From Lampris incognitus (taxonomy: Eukaryota; Chordata; Actinopteri; Lampriformes; Lampridae): 64,000 nt of DNA. This document shows, one piece after another, positions 17,001 through 27,932 of this stretch (position 1 is the stretch's first letter; each line of letters starts with the position of its first letter). Made by a program: the position numbers and the translations under genes. The notes under the pieces were generated by a model. The model was given only the letters and a program-made list of their open reading frames with translations. It searched no databases and was not told the origin of the DNA. The stretch covers positions 48,587,843-48,651,842 of the forward strand of contig NC_079215.1 in assembly GCF_029633865.1 (NCBI RefSeq), given 5' to 3'.

Positions 17001-20000
17001 TATTGAAGGCAAATCATTTGCTGTAGGGGAAAATAAACAACCTGCCCCTGCTTCACCCCCTCATTCTCACCTGGCTGTCGGCGCTCCCTGCTGCCGTGTC
17101 TTCTCACAGCGGCAGATGGAGCGAAGCGTGGGCATGTAGTCGACACAGACGGCTCGCCTGTTCCCAAACATGCTGAAGGACCTGCTTTGGAGGGCCTTCA
17201 TGCTCAGCTCATACCTCCTCTGGACCACACTGGAAGGACATTTAAAGAATATTATATAGAGATACAGAATTTAACCATTGGATGATGTCCAAGTTAACCA
17301 TTACAAGTGGTCCCAGTGATTTGACAATGGCTCACAGCCAAGTGCAATATTGTAAATTAGAGCTAGTCAACCACATGCCATAAGTAATTTTTATGCAAAT
17401 TCTTTTTCAAACCCAACACCATCTCATTTCATTAATACGCACATTCAAACACACAAAGGAGAAATTGGTGGAAGTAGCTGGTGTCATGTTGAATTGGAAG
17501 CAAAACCTACCCACAAATGATTCTTCATGGCACTGTGAGAAATGACACTCCACCATTTATGTAATCCACTAACCAACATTTTAGTTGTAGTCCACTATGC
17601 ACGAGCTCCAGTATATTCCACTGAACATACATGAAGATTCTTGATGACAACTCAACATTTTAAGAAACACAGTATTGTTTAACGATTCTTGTGAATGTCA
17701 GTATTTCTTGTGACTGTAATCAAGGCATAGTCCCCCCTACATAGACTGAGCCAGCACCCTTTGTCTAGTTAGAAGATGCAGGGATACTCTGTGGTGTGAA
17801 CCTCTCTGTGCACATATTGATTTGAAGAACCTCTGTAACTTTTCAATTCATGTCGTTGACTATTTTATTCCGCACACATTGTTCAAGATCAAATCCAGCA
17901 CCTGTTGCATGTCTTCCCCTCTTTCTTCACTCTTTCCTGTGCTATGTAATAAAAAGCAAGACCGACAAATAAGAAAAACGTAAAAAATAAATAAAGATAC
18001 CCGTCTTGACAATTCAATGTGTTGTATGAAAACATGCAATTGATTAGGATGGCAGATGAAGGCAGAGAATCCCGCCAAAACTCATTGTAATGACAAGTTC
18101 ATGCATTAACCTGTCGAGCTTAAATACCCAGGAAAAAAAAAAAAAAAACACTGAGTGATCAGTTTCATGGTCATGCTGTGTATTGATTTATTATGCTACT
18201 CCTAGCAGTGATAGAAAAGTTAATGTAATGCTAGACCAACAGATAAGAACATTGATCAGTTCTTAATTTCGATGGTGCATTGGAGAATAAACCCACCTTG
18301 GCTTACACGGGGGCTGAAAACTAAAGTTGAAACTCTTTCCTGGGGAGGAGACTGGAAAAGTCAATCTTTCCACAAGCCGTTCCCACTTTTCCTCCTCTAA
18401 TTCCTGTCTGTATCGCTCAGCTTCGGTCCACACCTCAGACACTCTCCTCCAGCACTGGCGAAATCCAAAGCCCTCAACAGTTGCCTGGACCTCCAAAAGC
18501 CCTTCTTGCCTACACCTCCTTTCCTCCTCCCCCTTGCTCATCTCATCCAGGAAGCCATCTTTGATCTCTGCTCCAGTCCAGACAATCTCCTCTGATCTAC
18601 ACGGGCCAGATACATGTGGTTCTGGAGTTGGCGCTGTTGCATCGAGGTATGACATCAGGTCGACGATATCAGTTAAGGCATACAAACACCGAGTTGCCAG
18701 TTTGTTTGCATTTTGCTCAGTGTTGTCATTTGAACTGGGGGTTCTCAAAGGGGTCGCCTTCAATGAGGTGTTGTCTGGTTTGAGTATAACATTAGGGGAA
18801 GATTTGGTGTCAAGCACCATTGACGTATACTTCCTTCTGCTCAGCCTGGAGTTCCCTGCAGATTTGTTGATTTTTGTTGCTGCATCTTGGATTTGAGGCT
18901 TGATCTCGCGGGGTACTGGTTTACCGTGTAGCACAAAAGGAGGCCCTTCATCTGGGTTGTTGGCCGACTCTCCACAGGTACCAACTGATACATTGAGAAG
19001 GAGCTCCAGGTTGGAATACAGCAGAGGTGCACCTCTTCTCCAGCTCTCCGCTAGGATTTTCAGAAACTCGTTCATGTCTGATACAGTCCAAGACTGATAG
19101 AAAAATCCAAAGAAACAATAAAAAGTTGAAAATGAAGACGATCCGTCTTTGGACCAAAAGGTTTTAAGAGTGCACATAAGGTAACAAACATTAATGCTTG
19201 CCTTTAGCAGATTTAAAAGGCGCTGGTGGGTCACAGTGTTGAGACCCAACATGCAGGCAGTGCAGCCAGCACTGCAGGGAGGAAGATGGGAGTCTGAATA
19301 GACTCCCAATTCATCATCACTGGAGCCTAGAATAGAAAACCCGGATGATTTCAAACCAACATCATGGATTGGTCAAAACTGTCATGATTGTCTTTATCAT
19401 TCACTTAATCTTCAAATGATTTTTTTTTTGATTTGCTCCCCCCCCTTTTCTCCCCAATTGTACCTGGCCAATTACCCCATTCTTCCGAGCCGTCCCGGTC
19501 ACTGCTCCACCCCCTCTGCCGAATCGGGGAGGGCTTCAGACTACCACATGCCTCCTCCGATACATGTGGAGTCGCCAGCTGCTTCTTTTCACCTGACAGT
19601 GATGAGTTTCGCCAGGGGGACGTAGCGTGTGGGAGGATCACACTATTCCCCCCAGTTCCCCCTCCCCCCCGAACAGGTGCCCCGACCGACCAGAGGAGGT
19701 GCTAGTGCAGCAACCAGGACACATACCCATACACTACCCGGGCGCCCCATCTTCAATTCACATTTGAGGGGGTTTAACTGACATTTGTCTGAAAGTGTCT
19801 TACGGTGCACAGCAGCAAGTTTGGTGGGTAAGACTCTCTTCTGAAACATCTGTCCCCCACCGCTGTGCACCCAGAGCTGGAGCTGAAGTAGAGAGCGTCT
19901 GATGTCTCCTTTGGACAACCTCAGGAGGCCGGTAATGTCAGCCAACTCCATCCTCACGTCTTCAGCCAAACAAACCAACTGCAGGTAACTGCAGACATTT

Positions 20001-23000
20001 GCCTAGAAGTAGACATGTTTTGACAAAATCTGTAACGGTTGCTCTCAGATGATTCAAGCCTTTTGATATGTCTGAGGACTGCACTGAAAGCAATGCCCCC
20101 CCCCCCCAAATTAAATCCATTGAATGACAAGACGCTGTACATGCACCTAAACATACACAGTGAAGATGAATGAGCATTCAGCAGTGCAGGCATCACTTAC
20201 CACTGGTGGCGTTTTGAAAATGATTTCATCCAAGCTGCTGTCAAACCGCTCTCTGAAGAAAGGATCTGAAGAAGAGATTACAGCTCTTGGGTCACGCCTC
20301 ACCTTACACTGTTAAATTCCTAACCTCCCTTATTCTCAAACAGTCACACACTTAATTGCTTCTTTGAACAGTTTACCGTTGGTGGTTAGAATGACAGGCC
20401 TCTTTGTAGTTTTCATGAAAGTCTTGATGGCTGTGAAGAATCCTACATCATCATCAAATACGACGTCGACCTGTGGGAGACGGCAGCTAAATTAAGGACA
20501 ATTAACGGGGTTTAAACACAGCTATGGTGTCGTGCAAAGCATTTGAATACTGTATAGGGTTTAAGGCACAACAATGGTTACCTCCTCAAAGAGAATGAGT
20601 GACATGGCTGTGGTTTTGCTCCGAGACACTGCCTCATCTGTGCTGCCAGGTGACGGGTTGTGCAGCTTCTTGCTCACTGGATGTTTAGATGAGAGGCCAC
20701 CAAACAGGAAGAGGTCTGCTTTGGCCTTTGTCTTGAAGAAGTTTGCCAAAGTAACAGTTGCTGGACTTGGCTTTCTTTTGTGTTGTGGACGGCCAAGTTT
20801 CTGCGCTGGTCTTTTTTTTGAGGTGGGGAGTGTATTTGTGGAAGAGGTAGATTTTCCTGTTGTATGAAAAGTCGAAAGAGTAAAATTCTTCTTAAAATGG
20901 TTTTTCTTTTTCGGACCCCCCCGCCTTTTTTTCTCCCCAATTGTATCTGGCCAATTACCCCACTCTTCCGAGTTGTCCCGGTCGCTGCTCCACCCCCTCT
21001 GCCAATCCGGGGAGGGCTGCACACTACCACATGCCTCTTCCGATACAGGTGGAGTCGACAGCTGCTTCTTTTCACCTGACAGTGAGGAATTTCGCCAGGG
21101 AGATGAAGCGCGTGGGAGGATCATGCTATTCCCCCCAGTTCTGCCTCCCCCCAAACAGGCACCCCGACTGACCAGAGGAGGCGCTAGTGCAGCAACCAGG
21201 ACATATACCCACATCCAGCTTCCCACCCGCAGATATGGCCAATTATGTCTGTAGGGACGCCTGACCAAGCCGGAGGAAACACGGGGATTTGAACAGGCGA
21301 TCCCCATGTTGGTAGGAAACGGAATAGACCACCTCACTATCCGGACGCCCCTTCTTAAAATGTTTTAACTACCCCAAACCAAAAAGAAGCCTACAATACA
21401 GTCTATCCTTCTAAATTAAAACCTCGTTTATTTAAAATTCAACCTTTTTTGCCGACCTGTCACCGACACATGAATAGACAATTTGCACAAATATTTGAAA
21501 TTGGAGAAGTCCCATTTTAAAATCAGCAACATCTTACTGGGTAGCGGGTCCAATTTAGCCGTGCAGCCGTTGGCTTTGAAGTGTTTGAAGTAGGCCGGTC
21601 TGAGGGGGTCTTTATCAGAAGCCCCCACCAGGTGGGACTGGGTAGCCTCCCTCAGCTGGGACAGAACATTACGGCCGCTGCGCTGGGAGGAGCAGTTCAC
21701 CTCAAACACCTTGGACATGAAGGGTGGGTCATTATTTAGGATTATTTTAACTGATGTGACAATTTTTTCGCAGAAGTCTTTTCCTTCTACTACCCATTCA
21801 CTAATGCTGCTAAGGGAGTGTCTAAAAGAAAACTCAATAAAGAAATAAAGATAAAAGAATACCCCCCCCCCAATTGTATCCGGCCAATTACCCCACTCTT
21901 CCAAGCTGTCCCAATCATTGCTCCACCACCTCTGCTGATCTGGGGAGGGCTGTAGACCACCACATGCCATCTCCAATACATGTGGAGTCACCAGCTGCTT
22001 CTTTTCATCTGACAGTGAGGAGTTTCGCCAGGGAGATGTAGCACGTGCCACGTGGGAGGATCACGCTATTCCCCCCAGTTCCCCCTCCCCCCTGAAAAGG
22101 GGCCCCGACTGACCAGAGGAGGCGCTAGTGCAGCGACCAGGACACATACCCACATCCAGCTTCCCACTTGTAGACACGGCCAATTGTGTCTGTAGGGACG
22201 CCCAACCAAGCTGGAGGTAACACGGGGATTTGAACTGGCGATCCCCATGTTGGTAGGCAACGGAATAGACCGCCACGCTACCTGGACCCCCAGATAACAG
22301 AATAAATTGGAATAAACTCTACAGTTTCATTCCAGTGTAAGTTAGGTTGAATGGCACTTTGGTGTATAGCCCCATCTGAAATCAGCCATTAACAGAACAC
22401 ACATGGCTAAAAACGCTGCACGTTCAAGAGCAGAAAATAAACAAGCCACATCATGTGTTTATGAATCATTTCAAAGTGCATCTGGAATCCAAGTGCACGC
22501 TGATGCAAACATATGCTGGCATTTTTGCCACTACGTAGACTACCTTGCCATTGAATTGAATAATTTTAAAACACAGTTTTACACCTCATGGTGTGTTAAT
22601 TTGATAACCAATTTGTTGGACCCTCAAGAAACAACAGTCAGAACTTATTTTGAGTGAGCTTTCTGTGGTGCTGGGTACACACACTGGTAATAAGGTCGTT
22701 AGGACAGTTTCTATCCGGTCAGAGAGGTCAGCTCTCTCGCTCCACATAGAGAAGTTCATCTGTGCAGCACATTTCATACACAAAGGCAGTTCAAAGTGTT
22801 TTACATAAGGTATGAAATGACATTAAATATTCATTCATTATCCAAACTGCTTATCCTTACTCAGGGTCGCGGGGATGCTGGAGCCTATTCCAGCAATCAT
22901 TGGGCGGCAGGCAGGGAGACACCCTGGAAAAGCCCCAGTCCATCACAGGGCCCATGTCCCCCCCCCACACACACACACACCTAGGGGCAATTTAGTACAG

Positions 23001-25879
23001 CCGATTCACCTGGCCTACATGTATTTGGACTGTGGGAGGAAACCGGAGCACCCAGAGGAAACCCACACAGACACGGGGAGAGCATGCAAACTCCACACAC
23101 AGGACGACCCGAGACGACCCCCAAGGTTGGACTACCCCGGAGCTCGAACCCAGGACCTTCTTGCTGTGAGGCAACTGCGCTAACCACCGCGCCGCTGGTT
23201 TGGTTATACGCTATGAAAGTTATTAAGACCGCTGATGTGTTTGCATAATGCCCATATGAATAAAGAAGAAAGCCACTTTATTTTGTCATTGTACAGGTTA
23301 CAATGAAATTCGTCCTCCGCAGCCAACCCATCCCACTGTATAGGAGCAGTGGGCAGCCGCAGCACCCGGGGACCAACTCCAGCCCCTCCCTCCACTGCCC
23401 TGGTCAGGACATTAAATAAGAAACACAAAATAAGAAAAAAAAATTAAAAGCATAAAGAGATGTAAAAAAAGTAGTGGAATTAAATACCTAGAAACAGTAA
23501 AATAATCAAATGCTAATCAGATGGTGACAAAGCATCCCAAAAACGCATGGAAATTCAGTCCAGAAGTGCCGCTATTTTAATCAGGGAGAACTCACTGGAA
23601 CAGCACTTGTAGAACAAAATTAAGTGCACCTTAAATACACGCAGACTGTGTGTTTGCGTAACGCAAAGAAATTCCCCAAACAAAATGACAAACGGTCACA
23701 GAACAAATGAGAAGCAGTCTCTCTCGGGGCAAGACTCAGTTACACCCTAGTATTTAAACTGCACCATAGAAATGTTGCAGCCTTCTCGTATTGTCGGGCC
23801 CTTGAGGCCATATGGCTCTCCTAGAGGGACCAGCAGATGTAGGACTGAGAGAACCCACAACTAAGCTTTCATTTGTTCCTATCAGAAGCTGTTGTATTGG
23901 CAGGTATTGGCTGCCAACTAAGGCCAAGGAACCAGAGGCTCCGCCACACGGCGGCTAAATTATTCAACTAAGCCAAGTGTTTTTTGTTTCAATAATGACT
24001 GGAGGAAGAGCCAAATAACTCTATACAATATGAAGACTGAAGCATGCATCTGGGAAATTGCCTTTGCCTTTTAGTGTTACACAAGTACAACACAACACTC
24101 TAATTTTCTTGAACACTAACCTTGAAACCCAGCTCCTGTGCACAGGCGTACACCGAGGCCGTCTTGCCGACCCCCGGAGGGCCTGTGAGCAGCATGGTAT
24201 TACAGTGACGCTCCCCTCTCTCCTCCACCAAGCCAGTCTCCCCCTGGAAGTCCCCACAGTCCCACGAGTCTGCAGAGCAAAACCACGCGTCAAGTCAAGG
24301 AGCAGTTACATAGGAGGAGATCCTAAAAAAAAAACCTTTTCAGTGTTTCCAAACTTGGCAAATTCTATGTCCCCTTATGACTGGCGGCCAAAGCTCGATA
24401 ATGATAAAAAAAACGTGTCATTTAGGTTCTCAAAATAAGCAACTTCATTATAAATAAATCTGTCAATGGCTCATATCTTAATGGCTCAGAAAACATTGAA
24501 CCCTTGGTAGTTGGCATTGGACACTAAAGATGAAATATTACTGCAAGTTATGTGAGACAAACAGATGCAAGATAAATTCAGTTCACACCATTGCTGTTTT
24601 CTTCATGCGTCCTTTCCAGCTGTTTTCTCATCTCACTGCTGTCAGCTTTCAGTTTCCATTTCTTCAACCAACTGCATTTCAAATACACGTCACAAGAGGC
24701 TATGAATAATTCTTAATTCCAATTTCAACTCCAATTCATGGGCGGGTTATGTATCTATTTAAGTCACCTGTGGAGTTTATTCACTGAAGCAGAGTTACCG
24801 ATGACCTCGCTTGAATGCTGAGGACCGTACTTGTCTGTCCATAGGACATCCTCGCTGTCTCGATCTAGACAGAATAAAAGCACAACCACCAAGACAGGCA
24901 AGGAAAGGGGCAATTCATTCAACGTCCTTTGATAAAAAAGACAAAAAAAAGGGAAAACCATTTGATAGGAATATAAAAAGTGCGTCTACCTGTGTGAGGA
25001 CTGCAAGAAGACGCGAGGGGGTGAGTCTCATGAGGTTCTGCATGAGCAGTCGGTGCACATCTCCAGTCACGGCGGCTTCCCAAGCCTCCCTTCCCCTGTG
25101 TTTGCCTCAGTCTGTGAGAGCGGCTCAGCCTGCTTCTCCCGTGTCTCTCTTTAGCCTGGACCGCAGTACAGCTTGGTGCACTTTGCCCAAATCGTTGACG
25201 ATGGACTTGATCGCAGATGTCCTCCGAAGCTGAGCCGGGTCTCCGTCTCTTAGACGCTTCGTCGAACTCATCTCTGTCACTTGGCTCCTTCCTTTTCGTT
25301 GCTGAGCGGTCGTACGCTAGCTGCTGGGAGCTGGGATGTGAGGTTTCCCCTTCTTTGGGGAGAAGATTAAAAAATATTATGGACACACGTGGGCATACAA
25401 ATTCAAATGTAATGTTTTCGAGCGTAGCTATGTAGCCCGCTTTGTGTGCACGTGGTGGTCAGGGGGAGCTGATGAGGGATGCTGACGGCATCAAAACAGA
25501 AAGACGCCTCACCTGCGGACGTCACATGGCATTTCTTCAGCAACACTGGAAAGACCCCTTTGACTGGAAACGCTGGGTTAGACTCGCTGATCTCTCGCAG
25601 ACCGTCCGAGGTGGAGTGATTTAACCTCCTTCTCTCCGTCACACTGAATACAGCCGGATATAACCCGTGTCCACCTCCCCCCTCTGGCGAGCCATGTCCG
25701 CTGGGACCGGTGCACGAATCTCGCACCGACGTCCTCTTCCCCACGAATCGATCGAGCCTTTCTTCGCCTCTCACTTTACCCGAGGCGCGTAGGAAAATGG
25801 GCGCAAGTTTGATACCGAGGCTGCGAGGTCGGTGTTCTGCGTTAGCGCAGCCCGCTGAGGCGTCTCCGGGCGTCTTCAT
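14094..25879 (-). CDS. atad5: ATAD5-like PCNA unloader, short N-terminal form
   Basis: ATAD5/ELG1 is the large subunit of an RFC-like clamp unloader that removes PCNA from DNA. Exons: 25513-25879, 24990-25352, 24768-24864, 24589-24671, 24121-24269, 21538-21709, 20582-20856, 20377-20470, 20201-20265, 19804-20002, 19202-19326, 18297-19093, 17071-17229 and 14094-14160. Phases agree and give 1003 aa. Seen: [18 protein letters not shown], Walker [10 protein letters not shown] near residue 333, [19 protein letters not shown], Walker-B-type [15 protein letters not shown] across exons 7-8, sensor-1 PVILTTN, and a C-terminus ending LAEDFP as in human. A C-terminal [18 protein letters not shown] block in exon 1 also matches. 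The protein lacks about 800 N-terminal residues present in human ATAD5 (1844 aa). The start is chosen as the first in-frame ATG after an upstream stop. Fish have two atad5 genes and this may be the shorter one. The exon 11/12 intron is a GC-AG intron without stops. Confidence 0.87.
14577..16358 (+). mobile_element. Penelope-like element fossil, split by a LINE
   Basis: A degraded Penelope-like retroelement fragment in the last atad5 intron. The left part (14577-15010) has the C-terminal reverse transcriptase region ([24 protein letters not shown]). The right part (about 15722-16358) has GIY-YIG endonuclease-region sequence. The two ends carry an inverted repeat around cgtttcatcactcatctaa. Related pieces are at 26395, 30322 and 40904. 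It is broken and old, and is interrupted by the LINE at 15012-15722. Confidence 0.72.
15012..15722 (-). mobile_element. Non-LTR retrotransposon fragment nested in the Penelope-like element
   Basis: On the minus strand this encodes the C-terminal part of a LINE reverse-transcriptase ORF ([52 protein letters not shown]). It is 5'-truncated and has frame changes. Its borders lie in an imperfect direct repeat: tggcaggagtgtcggaacag just before the insert and tggcaggaatgtaggaacag just after. This looks like a target-site duplication of about 22 bp. The clade is not assigned. Confidence 0.72.
16533..16926 (+). repeat. tRNA-derived SINE, family A
   Basis: A nearly full-length plus-strand copy in the last atad5 intron, antisense to the gene. 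The head (gtagtgtagtggtctattcc, then gattcgaatcccc) and the tail (caattggggagaaaaggggg) are both present. Confidence 0.85.
19094..19201 (-). other. 108-nt GC-AG intron, in frame and stop-free
   Basis: Between atad5 exons 11 and 12 the minus strand reads CTAAAG/GCAAGC at the donor and CTATCAG/TCTTGG at the acceptor. The segment is 36 codons long, has no stop, and keeps the frame. Retention would add a hydrophobic, Phe-rich stretch. The AAG/GCAAG context is the usual one for functional GC donors. Splicing is preferred, because flanking residues join in line with human ATAD5. Confidence 0.7.
19436..19748 (-). repeat. SINE family A, internally shortened
   Basis: A minus-strand copy in the atad5 intron between exons 10 and 11. 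The 3' body is normal but most of the region between the head and the CTGGTTGCTGCACTAGC block is missing, so the head is reduced to about 20 bp (ggggcgcccgggtagtg). Confidence 0.82.
20915..21350 (-). repeat. SINE family A
   Basis: A full-length minus-strand copy, in sense orientation within the atad5 intron between exons 6 and 7. Its open frame runs into exon 7 and produces a long chimeric open frame (20561-21337), which is not evidence of a fused protein. Confidence 0.86.
21862..22291 (-). repeat. SINE family A
   Basis: A full-length minus-strand copy in the atad5 intron between exons 5 and 6, about 510 bp from the previous copy. Box-B-like sequence is present (gccagttcaaatcccc on the minus strand). 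Confidence 0.86.
22836..23195 (-). repeat. tRNA-headed SINE, body type 1
   Basis: Second copy of the 267-657 family, in the atad5 intron between exons 5 and 6. The head ends at 23195 and the tail is worn (attatccaaactgcttatcc at 22836). An internal CA run is at 22963-22980. Confidence 0.8.
23262..23409 (-). repeat. SINE body type 2, 3' part only
   Basis: Only the 3' body is present (agccactttattttgtcatt on the plus strand through cactgccctggtcagga). It starts 66 bp after the type 1 copy ends. The tRNA-like head is missing. Confidence 0.7.
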
Positions 25880-27540
25880 GAGGCAGGGCTGAGGTCGTCT
25901 CGTTGTCACGGCGACTCGGTTGTGATAAAAATGATTTCATCCGTTGGCGTACTTGCGCTTGGGGACGCGCTTGCCGTAGACTGCTTTGCTTCTGTTTAGT
26001 TTCTTTCGCACTGCAGACGGGGCAAAAATAAAAATAAAATAAAATAAAAAACCGCCCCGCTGTTAACTCGGGTTTTGCCGCTTGGGCGCACGGCGGCTTC
26101 TCTAACTTCACATTTCGCCGGGCGTCCGTATGCCAGCACGTTATTGAAGCGTGTGCAAGTCAATGGCAGACATGAAGATAACAGATTGAATTCGTGTAGA
26201 TGCCTGAGGGGGCGGGGCGGGGCGGTATTCAACCAACGCCGTTGATGAAATCTGCGTTTAAGTGGACAAAAAAAAACAAAAAAACGTTTGAATTAACTTC
26301 CGACTTCCGCTCAAGGTTCAAGCCGTCCCACTAACACTATGCAGCCGTGTGTGTAGTCGACACAGCGTTGTTTTCGGGGGGTTATCGCATTGTATATGGG
26401 GGGGATACCCGCAGTCACTTGAGACTGACGAGGACACCTGGAAGAGGGATGAAACGTCTCTCTCTCAATAAACGTTGTGTCCAACTGAACTGATTCAACC
26501 GCTTCCGATATTCTTGGGGATTTCTGAGCAGGCATCAGGACGTGGGCAGCCGACGTTAACTCGAACCAGGCTTGAACAAGTTTGAATCGCGCGCGCGAAC
26601 CGAGTCATGAAAAGCCCAGAATAGTCGAGTGTAGAAAAGACGATACCTACCATGTGGCAGCGAGAAAACGAGAGCGGTTCTTCTTTCTCAGAAGCACAAT
26701 CATCTAAATTGGCCAAGTGTGCTTATGCATTTGAGGAATTTGACTCCGTTTTACAGCAGTTTCTAGTACTTACAATATGTCACTCACAAAAAAGAAGAAG
26801 CACAACACACACACACACACAGAAAAGATATAAATGGAATAATGAATAGAATACTGGAGGTAAAGTATGTATGCACAACAAGGAACAAGGTGTGTCACAA
26901 TTATGGCTGATTAATATAAAACATGATGCGTAGCGACCGGAGGAGACGGTCACTGGACTGGCGGCTACGCACTTGGGGAAGCGCAAGGGATTCTGGGACT
27001 GTTCACGTTCGTGTACAAGTTGTTTATTAATGTGTTCATGTTCTCAACGCAACTCGAAACTTTATTGCAGACTCGGGGTCCATAACAGATGAAGACAAAA
27101 GATAAGAACCATTGGTAAAAGACAAACCCTAGACAATACATAAACACAATAAAATAACATAAAAGGAACAAATCGGTATCTTATAAGAAGGCAGCCATAC
27201 CAATAGTCCTAATTCCCCCGTGTGACACCATTGCTAACCCGAAATGGGGCTGAAACGCTATTACCCCAGTTCACTTGCATAGTCTGGTGGGCATACAAAT
27301 CTCCACTCGTCTGGCTGACCCGCATCTCTGATCTTTTTGACAGGTGTGCGCACAGCAGAGTCCTCGTAGGGAACTATTACGCCAGCAGTGAGGAGAGAAT
27401 TTTAAACGGGTGTAATGCCATCAATCGCTTCTTGTTTTTGACAGGGCCTATAGTCAGATTTAGGCGTGATCACAACAGGTTCTACACCTTTTATTAACCC
27501 CATATCCTGTTTTCCTTGAGGTGGGTTCAAAGTTTTCTAC
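25880..27540. other. atad5 upstream region
   Basis: Bases 25880-26300 are CpG-rich and are the likely atad5 promoter or 5' UTR. On the minus strand a T-rich tract followed by TCTGCAG near 26013 resembles a 3' splice site, so a 5' UTR intron is possible; the frame downstream has a stop before the chosen ATG. No large N-terminal exon is visible. Bases 26900-27540 hold no recognised feature. Confidence 0.4.
26395..26505 (+). mobile_element. Penelope-like fossil, terminal fragment
   Basis: About 110 bp matching the terminal region of the elements at 14577-16358 and 40904-42326 (gatgaaacgtctctctctca followed by an ataaacgttgtgtccaa block). A short relic. Confidence 0.55.
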
Positions 27541-27930
27541 CATGGTGCAGATGGGAGAAGAAATAGGGTAGGGGTAATTTTGGAGGAAGAGTATATCAGG
27601 AGTTTGTTGGAGGTGAAGAAAGTGTCGGACAGGGTGATGAGTATGAAGCTGGAAATCGAAGGAGTGGTGATGATGTTATCAGCGCATATGCTCCGCAAGT
27701 TGGGCGTGAGATGGAAGAGAAAGAAGAATTCTGGAGTGAGTTGGATGAAGTGGTAGAGAGGGTACCCAAGGAGGAGAGAGTGGTGATTGGAGCAGACTTC
27801 AATGGGCATGTTGGTGAAGGGAACAGCAGTGATGAGGAGGTGATGGGCAGGTATGGTGACAAGGAGAGGAATGTGGAAGGACAGATGGTGGTGGATTTTG
27901 CGAAAAGGATGGCATGCTGTGGTGAATACA
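27541..27930 (+). mobile_element. RTE-like LINE, left half (endonuclease region)
   Basis: Encodes part of the apurinic-type endonuclease of the same LINE family as 3395-4305 (MSMKLEIEGV, ERVVIGADFNGHVGEGNS, KERNVEGQMVVDFAKRM). It stops at the TA target of the Tc1 element and resumes at 29553 without loss of sequence. At least one frame change is present before 27711. Confidence 0.84.
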
Positions 27931-27932
27931 TA

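Noticed and set aside
20561-21337. A single 258-codon protein
   Set aside because: It is the fortuitous in-frame joining of a SINE, intron sequence and atad5 exon 7. The acceptor at 20857 (ACAG/GAAAATC) explains the real coding part.
25920-26013. A coding exon reading VRKKLNRSKAVYGKR after a good-looking acceptor
   Set aside because: The frame meets a stop before the atad5 start and the peptide matches nothing in ATAD5. It is more likely 5' UTR with a possible leader intron.
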